Source of the DNA: Reticulitermes speratus
Lineage: Eukaryota > Arthropoda > Insecta > Blattodea > Rhinotermitidae
DNA: 64,000 nucleotides
NCBI GenBank assembly: GCA_021186555.1
Contig: JAJKFL010000039.1
Location: 26,026,233-26,090,232, forward strand
Direction of reading: 5' to 3'
Numbering within the stretch: the stretch's first letter is position 1; every line of letters starts with the position of its first letter. Under the pieces are notes generated by a model. That model did not search any database, was not told the origin of the DNA, and saw only the letters and a list, made by a program, of their open reading frames with translations. Of the stretch, positions 14,901-24,759 are shown in pieces. The position numbers were made by a program, and so were the translations under genes.

Positions 14901-17900
14901 AAAATGGTGGAATTACTTCCATTTTGTAGAAATTGGAACAGGCTTTTAGCAGAGCACATTAGAAATTCAGCATGTATCCTTACTGCCTAAATAAACATAA
15001 TACAATTTCATATTCTTGTGAATTTGAATTTTATGTCGTCATTTTTGTGGCTGGTCGAGACATTCCTTTTACCGGATTCTTTTTTCTCGTTTCCAGGAGA
15101 CATATTCTTGCCTATCGTTCAGCAGTAATCAGTTCTTATTAGTAACACTAAATGTTGTTAGTCTAAACAGTGTAAGGTTTGTTCAGCGTCATTACAAGAT
15201 TGACCGAGAAGGAAAAAATCAGCCCACCTTACTACGCAAAATACTCAACACCAAGAAACGATGTTGTGATGACTCACTTCACTGTTACAGTATTGCCTTT
15301 ACTAACCAACACACCTCCTAATGAATGCACACCCAACTGAAATAAAACACTGTTTCAATAACACTTCGCTAGACTAAACACTACACATATTGGCTTCCAT
15401 CGGTACCAACAACGCTTAGAGAAAAACAGAACTACGCGCCGAAAGACTTTCCAAACCCACAGACATACTTATGCGCGTTTTTGAACCTAAAATGAAGGTT
15501 CAGAAAACAAAGAGAAGTTCTCGTCTTCAAGAAATTATTGAAGAGTGTTTTAAATTTAAGAAAAATATAAAAGATTTGTTTGATGTTTTATTTGGAATAA
15601 GGCAGCAGAGATATAGTACATTTTTGCATACGAAAGTAAACGTCGCCTGATATCATTTTCTTAGAACGAAATTGAATGCAATGCCTGCCATAATAAAATA
15701 ATAAACACAGATTAATTTATGGCTTGCGCACCAGCTTACAGTACGTATCTTTGTAATTTTAGACCCGCCTTATCTACAGAAATTGCTCTTTTCATTGGCT
15801 CCGAGAAACAGAAAGTTGACAGGCGCTTGCTTACTCCACGTGGAGTGAAAGGGCCATTGTATGGTGTCCCTTTGAAATATAAAGCCCGATTATATGAATC
15901 ACTGTAGGTCAATTTATGGCCAACACGATACTGTATGCAGACGGCAGAAAAACAACTTCCAAGGCAGTTCGCTTTGCTTATGAAGCTCAAAGCTGATAAA
16001 GCCTCTTCAATGTTTAAGCCTGAGTTCGTGCCTGGGGTAAAGTGGTCGGAGCGTGAAGCAAACCAAACATTTCATCTAACGCGGAATTGGGAGCTATACA
16101 AGTTCCCTACATGTTTTTAAAGCTGTGGGAGCTCTCTTGAGCGGTCCTAGGCAGCAAAGGACGACTGACGATTTAAAGGGCCCCGTCATTTATATAGGAC
16201 GCACGGACTCTAAAGGTTAATTAGGCTTATTTATTTATTATTTATTTATACTTGAATGTATAGTACTGATCAGCCAGTCATATGTTTTTGCTGTATTAAA
16301 TATACATGTAAGTGACTCTGTGGAACCGAATCCTGCTTGGGAAGGTTACGTCACTTAGTTCATAAATTTCCTGACTTATGTGCATCCCAAAGGTTCAGTG
16401 TGGTGTTAGTAAGTTTCTGATACTTTTAGCTAGCAATACAACCAGCAAAGAACAACAGCTGCCCGTCACAACTATACTCATCTGTACTATGTAAGGATTA
16501 CCTGCACATTATATGAATTTGTAATTACTTGAATTTCAATAGTTTGTCATCTTTGTTTCATTCAGTCTCTCCAGAATGAGATAATATTCATCTCACGACC
16601 TATTGACAAGAAGAAAATAGTATTCTATAATGACAAAACAGCTGCACTACCACTGGATGAAGAGTTTCAGAAGCTGTGGCGCTCAGTAGCTGTTGAAAAC
16701 ATGGATGATCAGAAAATTGAGGAGTATTTAGAAAAGCAGGTCAGTAATATAGGTATTTTGTACCATTTCACTGCAACAGGTTTATGTGATGATGAAGGCA
16801 TTTTCCCAGGGGAGGACTGACAAGGAACAGGGAAGGATGGGATTGTGTGGTCTATTTTAAAGTGCTGTACCATTGTTTGCTGTGACCTGAGGTAAACCCT
16901 GAAGACCCTGAGCTATGGTTGCAAGTCACACACGAAGCAGGAGCAACTGTTACTCCATGATGTTTACTGCAAGTAGAAGGAAATAAAGCAAGTTGTCATT
17001 TTGTATTTATGCGTATGTGACTGCTGTGTTTTACACACTAAAAGTAAATTATTACAAACTTCATACCACCGTTAGTGATTTTCTATGCATGCAAGCATGC
17101 ACATATATGCATACATAGAAGCATTGACCTTTAAGGACCAAGTTTTATATTGCCAGTACACCCTAGTGGTTGAGAGTTGTGTTTGAAGACCATTGCATCT
17201 CGTGCATTTTTTTGACAACTTGGTTGGTGCTGGGCTACTCACCATTACAGAATGTTACTTAGTTTTTATTGAATCTGTGGGTTCATGCCTATTTTTACCA
17301 GTCTGCCACTGGACCAGATCCTGAGTCAGATGAGTCCAGTCAACATGCTGTCATTCTTTGTTGAAGATCTGTCATTATTCTGTCATGTATTCCTTGGTAT
17401 CACAAGTGTTCCTTTTTTTCAAGTTCCCCAGTAAAATTCTGTATATGTTCCCTGCTCACTGTGCAAAGAGTGTATACAAAGACAAACAAACTGACTAGTA
17501 GTTGGTCTTCTGGGTGATGACTGTATGTGGGTAGGTAGTTATCAGTGTTTTGTTGAGGGGTGGATATGGCTTCATAGAACTAAATGCTCTGTCATTAGCT
17601 GAAATGTCTGGGGGAATGATTAAAATGCAGGTTTGCATAAAGTGCATTTGCTAAGGTCTTCACTTGTTGGGAACAGCATTAGAAACTGGAAATAACTTCT
17701 TTAGGAGGGGAAAAAAAAACTGGAACTAGGTAGATTGTATCCACCTCAGTGTAGGCACATTTCCAGCTGTGGTTGCAGATGAACATAATGAGGAAACTTT
17801 CTGGACTGTATATACAAGTTTATTTGTTACCAACTAGTGCACAATAGTTATACATGCTGCTACATGTTTTGGCTGAACTACTCAGCCATCATCAGGGAGT

Positions 17901-19045
17901 CATCCTCTGTAGACATAAGCAGTGTGCAGTGTTATAGAATGGTAAAATATACGTATATTGCAGTCACAACCACTGATTTTTCTTATAGTTTATGTATGAT
18001 AAAATCAGTATGTTGATACATAAAATTCTCTTAAGTATAAAATATATAAATCTGTTTCATGATCATGTCCAATTGTATGGGGTAGAAACCCTGGCTGTGG
18101 TCCCTGGTATATATTCTTTACGTGATATCTCTGTACTGTGCTGTCATAACCTAAAAGACTACAGTGTGATTATATATGTTAATGTACATGAACAGTGTTT
18201 ACCGAAGTCTTTCAGATTGGAACCAAATTTACTATAAATTAACCTCCCACATGGTATGCCTTCCCAAGGCCATCATGAGGGAGTTGTAGTAAAAATTAAG
18301 ATGTAAAAGACTTTGATGTATGTTGCTGGCTTTTATATATATACACACACACACACATACACACACATACATATGCATACATACATACATAATAGTACAT
18401 GGTAAAAAGGTAAAGTTCTCCCTAGAACAGGCCATGAAGGCCCAGAGGGGGAGTAGAGGTATAGCTCTACTCTTTCTTTAACCCTGGCACTGGATGAGGG
18501 TGGATGGTCAACTCCACGCCCCGGCCGCTTTACCCCTGGGAAAGAGACCCGGTACCCATTGTATAGGAGGCTGGGTGGGCCTCAGAGTCGGTCTGGATGG
18601 GTGCGGAAAATCTCGCCCCCACTGGGATTTATTCCTCGGACCGTCCAGCCCGTAGCGAGTCGCTATACCGACTACACTATCCCAGCCCATAGTACATGGT
18701 AGAAGATGCAATATGATTGTTGGCTGTTGACTACAATTAAAATCTCAAGTATTATACATGTCTGCTTTTATGGACATTACTGTGGGTTTAAACATGTAAT
18801 TGACCTAATTAGTTTTGTTGGTAGGCAAAATTCAGTGTGTGTGTGTGTGTGTGAAGTAACTAACTACTGATTCAGTAATATCTGTTTTATTTTCTCACTA
18901 GGGTATCCGTTCAATGCAAGATCATGGTCCTAAGAAACCAGCACCTCACAAGCGCAAGAAACCGAATCAGCGTAAGAAACAGCTCAAGCGACCGAGAGAT
19001 AATGAACATCTGGCTGATGTTTTGGAAACTTATGATGACAAATGA
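8882..19045 (+). CDS. GTF2E2: Transcription initiation factor IIE subunit beta (TFIIE-beta), complete
   Basis: Six exons (8882-8943, 11762-11875, 12514-12676, 13892-14092, 16566-16739, 18902-19045) splice in frame at GT/AG borders to 858 nt, or 285 residues plus stop; the human protein is 291. The N-terminus [20 protein letters not shown] matches the human start. Next come a Lys/Ser-rich linker (about 22-60), the first winged helix ([18 protein letters not shown] onward, about 65-135) and the second winged helix with [20 protein letters not shown] and [19 protein letters not shown] (about 145-230). A basic C-terminal tail ([20 protein letters not shown]) ends the protein. TFIIE-beta pairs with TFIIE-alpha, binds promoter DNA near the melting site and recruits TFIIH to RNA polymerase II in the nucleus. 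All expected parts are present with no in-frame stop. Confidence 0.97.
9532..9574. repeat. G16 tract followed by an (AT)n microsatellite
   Basis: Sixteen G residues (9532-9547) are followed after a few bases by an AT dinucleotide run (about 9551-9574) in the first intron of GTF2E2. Confidence 0.75.
9845..10553 (+). mobile_element. Penelope-like element fragment arranged as a foldback, with 11-bp target duplication
   Basis: CATTCAATATG at 9834-9844 is repeated at 10554-10564, delimiting the insertion. Inside, a left arm (about 9845-10042) is the inverted copy of about 10062-10255, and a third copy follows in direct orientation (about 10379-10553). Between the copies (about 10262-10400) the + strand reads [20 protein letters not shown] followed by TPKYG, which resembles the N-terminal part of Penelope-like retroelement proteins. 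The two rightward copies carry hammerhead-like motifs (10113-10154 and 10450-10491). The arrangement, one inverted partial copy plus a tandem terminal repeat, is typical of Penelope-like insertions. It lies in GTF2E2 intron 1. Confidence 0.65.
10450..10491 (+). ncRNA. Hammerhead ribozyme-like motif in the Penelope-like terminal repeat
   Basis: The order is a stem I strand GCTC, core CTGAAGA (10455-10461), a short stem II hairpin (GGTA with TACT), GAGA in place of GAAA, a 2-bp stem III (AC..GT), then TC and the second stem I strand GAGC. A related copy at 10113-10154 has a perfect 5-bp stem II (GGTAC/GTACC) but an altered core. The fold is recognisable but both copies look decayed. Confidence 0.5.
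11762..11875 (+). CDS. GTF2E2: GTF2E2 exon 2 (charged linker)
   Basis: The acceptor is CTATTCCACAG. The exon encodes [20 protein letters not shown] and [18 protein letters not shown], the Lys/Ser-rich linker that precedes the first winged helix. The donor is GTAAGT at 11876. An alternative acceptor after TTTTTTGCAG at 11702 would shift the frame relative to exon 1, so the later acceptor is chosen. Confidence 0.92.
12391..12430 (-). ncRNA. Hammerhead-like remnant in GTF2E2 intron 2
   Basis: On the - strand CTGAAGA (12427-12421) is followed by a GGAG..CTCT hairpin, then GAAA, AC-ACTG-GT and A. This is the same order and spacing as in the better copies at 22108 and 46505. No stem I pairing is evident, so this is at best a degenerate terminal repeat. 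Confidence 0.3.
12514..12676 (+). CDS. GTF2E2: GTF2E2 exon 3 (first winged helix)
   Basis: The acceptor is TATGTTTGCAG. The exon encodes the start of the first winged helix: [20 protein letters not shown], then [20 protein letters not shown] and VKQ. The donor is GTCAGT at 12677, after a complete codon. Confidence 0.95.
13892..14092 (+). CDS. GTF2E2: GTF2E2 exon 4 (end of WH1, start of WH2)
   Basis: The acceptor is TTAATGATTTCAG. The 201-nt exon has complete codons at both ends and encodes [20 protein letters not shown] through [20 protein letters not shown] to [10 protein letters not shown]. It links the two winged-helix folds. The donor is GTACGA. Confidence 0.95.
14360..14640 (+). pseudogene. 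LINE fragment: C-terminal end of a reverse transcriptase ORF
   Basis: Across two frames the + strand reads [20 protein letters not shown], then [11 protein letters not shown] and [14 protein letters not shown]. This is the C-terminal tail seen in many insect LINE reverse transcriptases ([15 protein letters not shown]). Stops interrupt it. It lies in GTF2E2 intron 4. Confidence 0.75.
14735..16216. mobile_element. piggyBac-like element with TTAA target duplication (1482 bp)
   Basis: TTAA at 14731-14734 and 16217-16220 flank the element. It starts CCTTTAGCGGCCGGACTT and ends in the near inverse (CGGACTCTAAAGG). A second inverted block, CCCTTTAAATCG, lies inside each end (about 14769 and 16180). 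TTAA targets and CC(T/C)TT... termini are typical of piggyBac transposases. Small open frames at 15719-15907 and 15935-16120 (+) do not show a recognisable DDD transposase, so the copy is probably non-autonomous. It fills most of GTF2E2 intron 4. Confidence 0.7.
16566..16739 (+). CDS. GTF2E2: GTF2E2 exon 5 (second winged helix)
   Basis: The acceptor is TTTCATTCAG. The 174-nt exon encodes [20 protein letters not shown] and [20 protein letters not shown], closely matching the same block in animal TFIIE-beta. The donor GTCAGT follows EEYLEKQ. Confidence 0.95.
16740..18332. other. First part of GTF2E2 intron 5
   Basis: No exon or intact element is seen. A hammerhead-like Penelope remnant lies on - near 17861-17898, and an ATGCATGC/CATGCATA-rich patch near 17086-17116 is the only other structure. 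Confidence 0.4.
17861..17898 (-). ncRNA. Hammerhead-like Penelope terminal-repeat remnant
   Basis: On the - strand CTGATGA (17895-17889) is followed by a 6-bp stem II (GGCTGA/TCAGCC), AAAA where GAAA is expected, CATG, and TA. The core heptamer and stem II are intact but stem I does not pair, so it is a decayed copy. Confidence 0.45.
18333..18391. repeat. CA/TA microsatellite next to a SINE
   Basis: Alternating (TA), (CA) and (CATA) runs occupy this stretch and end where the SINE target duplication begins at 18392. Confidence 0.8.
18405..18688 (-). mobile_element. tRNA-derived SINE with 13-bp target duplication
   Basis: ATAGTACATGGTA at 18392-18404 is repeated exactly at 18689-18701. Read on -, the body begins GGGCTGGGATAGTGTAGTCG, a tRNA-like head with an A-box-like region, and ends in a CTTTACCTTTTT tail rather than poly(A). 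Related copies occur at 20055-20233, 21059-21195, 40490-40775 and 43228-43500. The intact target duplication makes it fairly young. It lies in GTF2E2 intron 5. Confidence 0.8.
18902..19045 (+). CDS. GTF2E2: GTF2E2 exon 6 (basic tail and stop)
   Basis: The acceptor TTTCTCACTAG is followed by [20 protein letters not shown], a basic stretch and [14 protein letters not shown] with a TGA at 19043-19045. The conserved NEHLA.VL segment near the end confirms the frame. Confidence 0.95.
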   Translation, partial: GIRSMQDHGPKKPAPHKRKKPNQRKKQLKRPRDNEHLADVLETYDDK

Positions 19046-19410
19046 TGAAAAGAAATGTGACAGACCTGGCATTTGAATTCTAGCAGGATGCTTTATGCAG
19101 ATGGGTGGCTGATTTTGGGAGTTGTAAGAGTACTTGGAAGTGTTCTTGTGGACACTGATCTGTTCTGTTTTTCAGCAAATTTGTTCTGTGGATAACAGTT
19201 ACTAGAGTGAAATCTGTTACTGTTATACCAAAGCTCAGCGTTAGATGTGACGCCCAATGGGAAAGATTTTGTAGGCTCACTGTAATTGACTTACTGTCAT
19301 CCAACGTCAAGCAAAAGGCCACAAACTGCTGTATTATCTGTCTGTAGAATTATAAAAGTGGACAAGCTGTGTGTGACAATTGTAGAAGTAGTAATAAACT
19401 GTAATGATTA
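19046..19410 (+). terminator. GTF2E2 3' UTR with poly(A) signal
   Basis: An AATAAA at 19393-19398 lies about 350 bases after the stop codon and is followed by a T/G-rich stretch, as expected for cleavage and polyadenylation. No competing AATAAA precedes it. Confidence 0.6.
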
Positions 19411-20054
19411 CTGATATCAAAATATTCTTATATTTGATGCTGTGTTTATGTGCAAGTTGTGAGGTATGTCACCTTTCCTAGGTATTCATTTTTCTAGACA
19501 TTGTTTACTCACTAGACAAATGCCATCAATTGTACACACGTAAGTAATTTTGCACATTTATTAAACCATATTATGTATTATCATTTGCCTTAAGTAACTT
19601 CCATCTTATATTGTCGTAGTTATGTATAAATTTGTCTGGAGTGGCCTCAACAATTTTAAATGTACTTGGTTGTGTACAGTTGATGGTGTTTGTTTTTAAT
19701 ATTGTTAATTATCTGGTAAATGGTAAATTATGCATTCATTTAAAATCATATACTCATGTTTGATTGCATAGCCTACTTTGCTTTCATAAAGAAGGCATCA
19801 GGCCTGTTTATTTGGGATTTGTGGTGGACAAAGGGGCACTGGGATACATCTTTCTCAAGTGCTTCATTTTTCCCATCAGTATCAAATTCCACCAATGCTC
19901 CATACTTGTTCATTCACCTATGACTGATGCTATGTAACATTGGCAATTAGCAGCATCATTAAATAATACATATGAAAAGAAAAGAATAAAAGAAAAATCA
20001 GCAAATTAAGATCATTTGGCCAAGAAAGTCATTTGAAAATGAGCACTGAAAAAT

Positions 20055-20233
20055 TTGGCCCATCCAGCCTCCTGTACAGTGGGTACTGGGTATCTTTCCT
20101 GGGGTAAAGCGGCCAGGGTGTGGTGTTGAACACCCACCCCCATGTAGCACCAAGGTTAAAGAAAGAGTAGAGCTATACCTCTGCTCCCCTCTAGGCCTTC
20201 ATGGCCTGTTGTAGGCTGAACTTTACCTTTTTG
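20055..20233 (+). mobile_element. 5'-truncated copy of the GGCTGGGAT-type SINE
   Basis: The copy shares CATCCAGCCTCCTGTACAGT, GGTAAAGCGGCC, GAGTAGAGCTATACCTCTGC and the CTTTACCTTTTT end with the copy at 18405-18688, but lacks the tRNA-like head. CTGAAAAAT at 20046-20054 recurs at 20234-20242 and may be its target duplication. Confidence 0.7.
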
Positions 20234-21058
20234 CTGAAAAATATGAAGTACGGTTAGCAGTGGTTGCCTTGATATCAAGGAAAAGACAATGTAATGAGAA
20301 TGGAAATCCTAGCAAGTACTGAGCTAATGTCAAGTCCTACTTTGAAAAGAAGTTTGTACCTTTCTTAAATGTCTAGGAACTCACTGTTTCATTACTGTTT
20401 GATTTTTGGCACACTTATAACGCAAAAGAAATAAAAAATAAAAAGACACTGTGCATCCCAAATTAACTGCAAAGAACTTCAAGATATAAAGTACTAAAAA
20501 ACAGCTGTAAGAACAAATGAGGTAGTAAACGTGTTTATAAAGGAACAGGAGGTGAGCCAGCTTAGCAATGAGATGGGCAGCTGGACGTTACAGTAGTTGG
20601 CTCTTCAATTTCATTTTCCACTGGAAACCAGTATCAAGTTCAGTAAACACATTATTTACACTTGTGAGAGTTTGGTGGCTTCAAGCACTTGCTTCTAGTG
20701 AACTTTTACAATGTAAATTAGCTTTTACGTAGTAATCAGGTGTTGTGATCTGAATTGCTACTACAGCTGCTAGACTTTGGGAAAAATTAAATGGAAGGTG
20801 TTCTATTTCTCTCTCAATTCTCTTTTCTGCCCTCTTAATTTTTGTATATTTGAATTTACTGAGTATGTTGATGTCACTTTTACATTTCCTTCTGCTTTGA
20901 TAGACTTCTAGAATTTAGTTTATCTGCATGTTATGAATATTACAGTAAAGTTCCACACTTGCAGCTTTCACATTGATAAACTGTGTGTATTATTTTTATA
21001 TGTTAAATTTATTTGAATTCTGGGAGTCTGTGTCTCATTGTAATTCAGTGTGTATCAG

Positions 21059-21195
21059 GGCTGTTCCCCCAGACTAAAGCAGTCAGGGCTTGGAGCTGAC
21101 CACTCACCTCTGTCTAGTGTTAAAGTTAAGAATGCATGGAGTTGTACCTCCCCTCTCCCATATGCCTTTGTGATGTGCATGGGGTCAATTTTTAT
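21059..21195 (+). mobile_element. Older truncated copy of the same SINE
   Basis: CCCCCAGACTAAAGCAGTCA, GGAGCTGACCACTCACC and a GTTGTACCTCCCCTCTCCC stretch align in order with the 3' half of the SINE at 18405-18688, with clear divergence. Confidence 0.5.
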
Positions 21196-21611
21196 GTACG
21201 TTTCATTGTGTCTGTGACCATGACTTGATTGTTGAAACCTCTGACATTAGAGAATTACATAGTTTTTTACTCCTGCTGTTAATAAGTAAATTACTACAAA
21301 TTATGGACCAATGTAATACAAACCGCATATACAACTTAAATTCATTCCATGCAGCAAGCAACAAACTTGAAGATTCACATTCGACCATGTCAAGTGTCAA
21401 ATTTTTAGACACTAGAGGTAGGTGACAACGTAGCCGTATCGGTGATCATTATCGCTGCTTAAAATTGACGATACCCACAACATGAGTATGCTCTCCGACG
21501 ATTCCGAAATCGCATTTTGTATCTACAATTCCATTAAATTAAGTTATAGACCAACTGATGCACTTTTTAAAGCACTTTTTAAGTAGCTTTATTAAAAATG
21601 TTAAAATAGTA

Positions 21612-21651
21612 CCCCTACACGTGTTTCGATCCTAGGATCATCGTCAGGGGG
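21612..21651 (-). ncRNA. Hammerhead ribozyme-like motif, left arm
   Basis: This is the mirror copy of the motif at 22108-22147, read on the - strand, with identical core, stem II and stem I. Confidence 0.65.
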
Positions 21652-22107
21652 TTTTTTGCTAAAAGCTACGTCACTTCAATCACATGGTTTAAAATATTCC
21701 ATTGGCACTATAAAACATATGTTAAAATCTTGTAAAAAGATATGTTAAAAGTTATAAAATTATAAAAACACTGTAGATGTTAGAAGTGCGGAACTGCTGG
21801 CTTGTGGTATTGTGGTATTATAAGCATGTGAAATGTTTTCGCGTGGTTAGCGAAGTGTACTGTGTGTTGTGTTCCACCGTAGGACTCGTCAACACACAGT
21901 ACACAGTACACTTCGCTAACCACGCGAAAACATTTCACATGCTTATAATACCACAAGCCAGCAGTTCCGCACTTCTAACATCTACAGTGTTTTTATAATT
22001 TTATAACTTTTTAACATATCTTTTTACAAGATTTTAACATATGTTTTATAGTGCCAATGGAATATTTTAAACCATGTGATTGAAGTGACGTAGCTTTTAG
22101 CAAAAAA

Positions 22108-22147
22108 CCCCCTGACGATGATCCTAGGATCGAAACACGTGTAGGGG
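22108..22147 (+). ncRNA. Hammerhead ribozyme-like motif, right arm
   Basis: All core parts are present in order: stem I CCCC (22108-22111), CTGACGA (22112-22118), stem II GATCC-TA-GGATC (22120-22131), GAAA (22132-22135), a 2-bp stem III (AC, loop ACGT... closing GT) and TA (22142-22143), then the stem I partner GGGG (22144-22147). Cleavage would fall after A22143. The very short stem III is known from hammerheads of Penelope-like elements, which are thought to work best as dimers. Confidence 0.7.
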
Positions 22148-22272
22148 TACTATTTTAACATTTTTAATAAAGCTACTTAAAAAGTGCTTTAAAAACTGCA
22201 TCAGTTGGTCTATAACTTAATTTAATATGACGAAGATGCACGGTGTCAACAATGTGAAATCTACAATTCCAT

Positions 22273-23933
22273 GTTTGTTTACGAACCAGCCACAGTCTTC
22301 CCGCGCAGTGACTGATCCATGCTGCCAACGTGGACGAAAGTAAATGGAGAGTTAACTGGGGGTCACATTTTTATGTTGTAAGGAGCCAGACCTAGCGCTG
22401 ACCCATACCACGAACCCTACTTTAGTCTACGACTTCGGTAGTGTCCTTTTCTGACCTAACCCTAAACTTGACTGTATTTATTAACTACGTTTGGCAACGC
22501 CACGCATATATCACGTGATGCCACAGAGTATAAATATAGCGTGGAGACACATGTGCAAGATGGACATGTATACAAATTATCCTTGACGTGTACGTTCACA
22601 GATCGTTTGCGGTGTAGAGTTATGGTTTGTGTTAGAGAAGAATAAGTGTGCTGTATTGCTTTTTTGCAAACAAAATCTAGTAGATGAAAGCATACAATTT
22701 ATGTACGTGACATGTGAGTCGTGTATTTTTACATTGGTTGTACTTTCTCATTCTGTAGCGTAGGTTAGGTTAGAGATCACGGTCGAGTTTAAATCACAGA
22801 TATGCAGCTCTGGAGAAATTTGATGAATGATAATATTACCATGTGTGATAAAATTAATAAAGAACCGCGTTATTGTATATAATAAAATTCATATAGCACG
22901 ACTTTATTACTTACCATTTTTAAATTACGCAAAATTAGAAATTCTGTAAACGAAAACATGGTTTTATAACACAGCTACATGTGTAATATATGTTTATGGT
23001 ATGTATAATTTAGGCCATGTTAAGTGAATTTTTGTACAGCATTGCAAATCGTAATAACATAAATGTTTGTAAGGAAGAGATCTCTCACGAAAACAAACGT
23101 CTATTCATATTTCTTTAACATATTGCATAATTTTAGCCTGATGATCTCTTCGTTTTGAAACATGTAGCGAAATGTAAAAACAGAATTTTTTCGTAACAGA
23201 AGGTAGTTGTGTTCACTGAATTATACTTTGATGTACGAAGTAAGCAGTTTTTTACCAGGTAATTTAAATTTTTTAATTAGGGTGATTTAAAATGGTTTTA
23301 TGCACGTGGCAGACAAATTCATGGTAGTTCTGTTGCAGAGCTAATGTAAGCATTGGTGCTTACACTGATAACAACTTTATGTACAAAAAATGGCTATGTC
23401 AAGAAAATTTGTGTTGAGAGAAGTGCAGTAAAAGCTGGTTGGCTTTATGAAATTGTAATACTCGCAACTGAATGGTAGTGAAGAATTGTAAGATCAAGGA
23501 GAAGATCTGACATTGCAATACTCTCTCCTGGCAAGCCATTACCCATCAGCTGTCTTGTTTGAATGTTACAGAGCCATTATTTTAAATGCTCAGAGACACT
23601 GGTCACTTCCTGTCATGTCACTTATGTTATCTTAGTATTATAAATGGCAGTTTTGTGCTGTGACTGAGCACCATTCAGTTTAAATGCCCACTGAGGGACA
23701 GTGTTTTCCTGTTCACATGAGAAGGATGTTTATATAATGGAATGTCCCCCTTATATGTTAAAGGTTATACACCAAACTTACTCACTGGCTCATTCCTGTG
23801 CTGCATATCAGAGTTGTTGCGTGGTCTCTGTTGTCTGCTAGTGTGTTTTTGTATGATACATGAACTAAGACTACAGAAGTTAAAAGACCATCAGTCACAC
23901 ATACATTATGATTTTTATATCACATTTTATCTA
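22273..23933. other. Intergenic stretch with a Penelope-like remnant
   Basis: No exon is seen. A TATAAATATAG box at about 22528 has no supported gene behind it. A hammerhead-like remnant lies at 23136-23168. Confidence 0.35.
23136..23168 (+). ncRNA. Hammerhead-like remnant with intact core but lost stem II
   Basis: CTGATGA (23138-23144), GAAA (23157-23160), CATG and TA follow at the spacing of the family, with GC/GC as residual stem I. Stem II no longer pairs. Confidence 0.4.
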
Positions 23934-24155
23934 ACATGAGATAAAACAGCATATCATAGTTGTGATTGACTGTGTTTAAACTTCCCTAATTGTGTATTTA
24001 TGTCACAACGGGATATCAAAGTTTTACCTGCCAGTTGGGCCACTTACGTCAATTGGTATAAGAATACTAGCAACATGAGATAAAACAGCAAAACATAGTT
24101 GTGATTGACAGTCTTTTAACTTCCCTAATTGTGTGTTTAGATCAAAATGGGATAT
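23934..24155. repeat. Direct duplication of about 80 bp, offset 139 bp
   Basis: ACATGAGATAAAACAGCA at 23934 recurs at 24073, and both copies continue with ATAGTTGTGATTGAC, a TTTAAACTTCCC-like block and CTAATTGTGT. The copies differ by several substitutions. It directly precedes the transposase remnant at 24262. Confidence 0.7.
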
Positions 24156-24261
24156 CCCTTATCAAAATTCATGAACTAAATACAGTTCCTACAGAAAGTT
24201 CAGTAAAGTTAGACAAAAGTTTATTGAAGTGCCTGTCCCAAACAGGAAAACATTTTACAAA

Positions 24262-24470
24262 TATGTGCTGCAAAGGTTTCGAAGAATGGGTTCAATTCTG
24301 TGCGGAAGACATGCACTAACAGACGAAAAGGTGGATGAAATTAGTGCTACATTGGAGGCTTCTCCAAGAAAGTCATTCCATAGGAAATGAGTATGTGTGC
24401 ATCATCAGCACGAATTGCAACAAAATGAGCTTTTTCTGGTTTTTATGGTATTGTTGAGAATTGTATAAAC
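24262..24470 (+). pseudogene. Transposase helix-turn-helix fragment (DUF4817-like, mariner-related)
   Basis: The + strand reads YVLQRFRRMGSILCGRHALT then DEKVDEISATLEASPRKSFH, followed after a stop by SSARIATK. This matches the (L)TDEK.DEI...LE.SPRKSLRRL..QTG.S.SSA..ATK.L pattern of an insect mariner-type HTH. No catalytic domain follows, so it is a broken fragment. Confidence 0.65.
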
Positions 24471-24759
24471 ATAAAGTATGTGGGTGGATCAACAAGTTTG
24501 TGGAATTGAGTTGTATGGAGTAAATGGGGCTTCTTTGTAAAGCAAGGGCATGGATTTTACAGGGGAAGACTGTATGGTATCTGAGGAGCATGTTGGAAGA
24601 GGATGAGACATTGTGCCACATTGGTCTGTGTAGTGAAGGTGTCTCAGTTTGAAGAGTGGGTGAACATCAGGTTTTTTTGGAAACTAGCCAAATCAGCAGT
24701 CGGAACTTTTGTAAGTTTTTCTGTGATTTAGGGAGATGAAGCTGTCAAAAAATCTGCTG

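Larger units (their letters stand above)
19411..21520. other. Convergent intergenic region, left part
   Basis: No host exon can be read. The region between the GTF2E2 stop and the GTPase stop is AT-rich and holds two truncated SINE copies (listed separately). Confidence 0.4.
21535..22258. mobile_element. Large palindromic (foldback) Penelope-like element with 14-bp target duplication
   Basis: ATCTACAATTCCAT at 21521-21534 is repeated exactly at 22259-22272. The arms (about 21537-21869 and 21890-22227) are near-perfect inverted copies apart from small differences of 7-8 bp, separated by a loop of about 20 nt. After the right arm a unique tail, ATGCACGGTGTCAACAATG with TGAA, closes the element and matches the tail of the palindrome at 46019-46642. 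Each arm carries a hammerhead-like motif. The near-identity of the arms implies a recent origin or gene conversion. No protein is encoded. Confidence 0.75.

Noticed and set aside
22528-22640. TATA-box promoter of an unknown gene
   Set aside because: TATAAATATAG is followed by no supported exon; AT-rich chance match or repeat-derived promoter.
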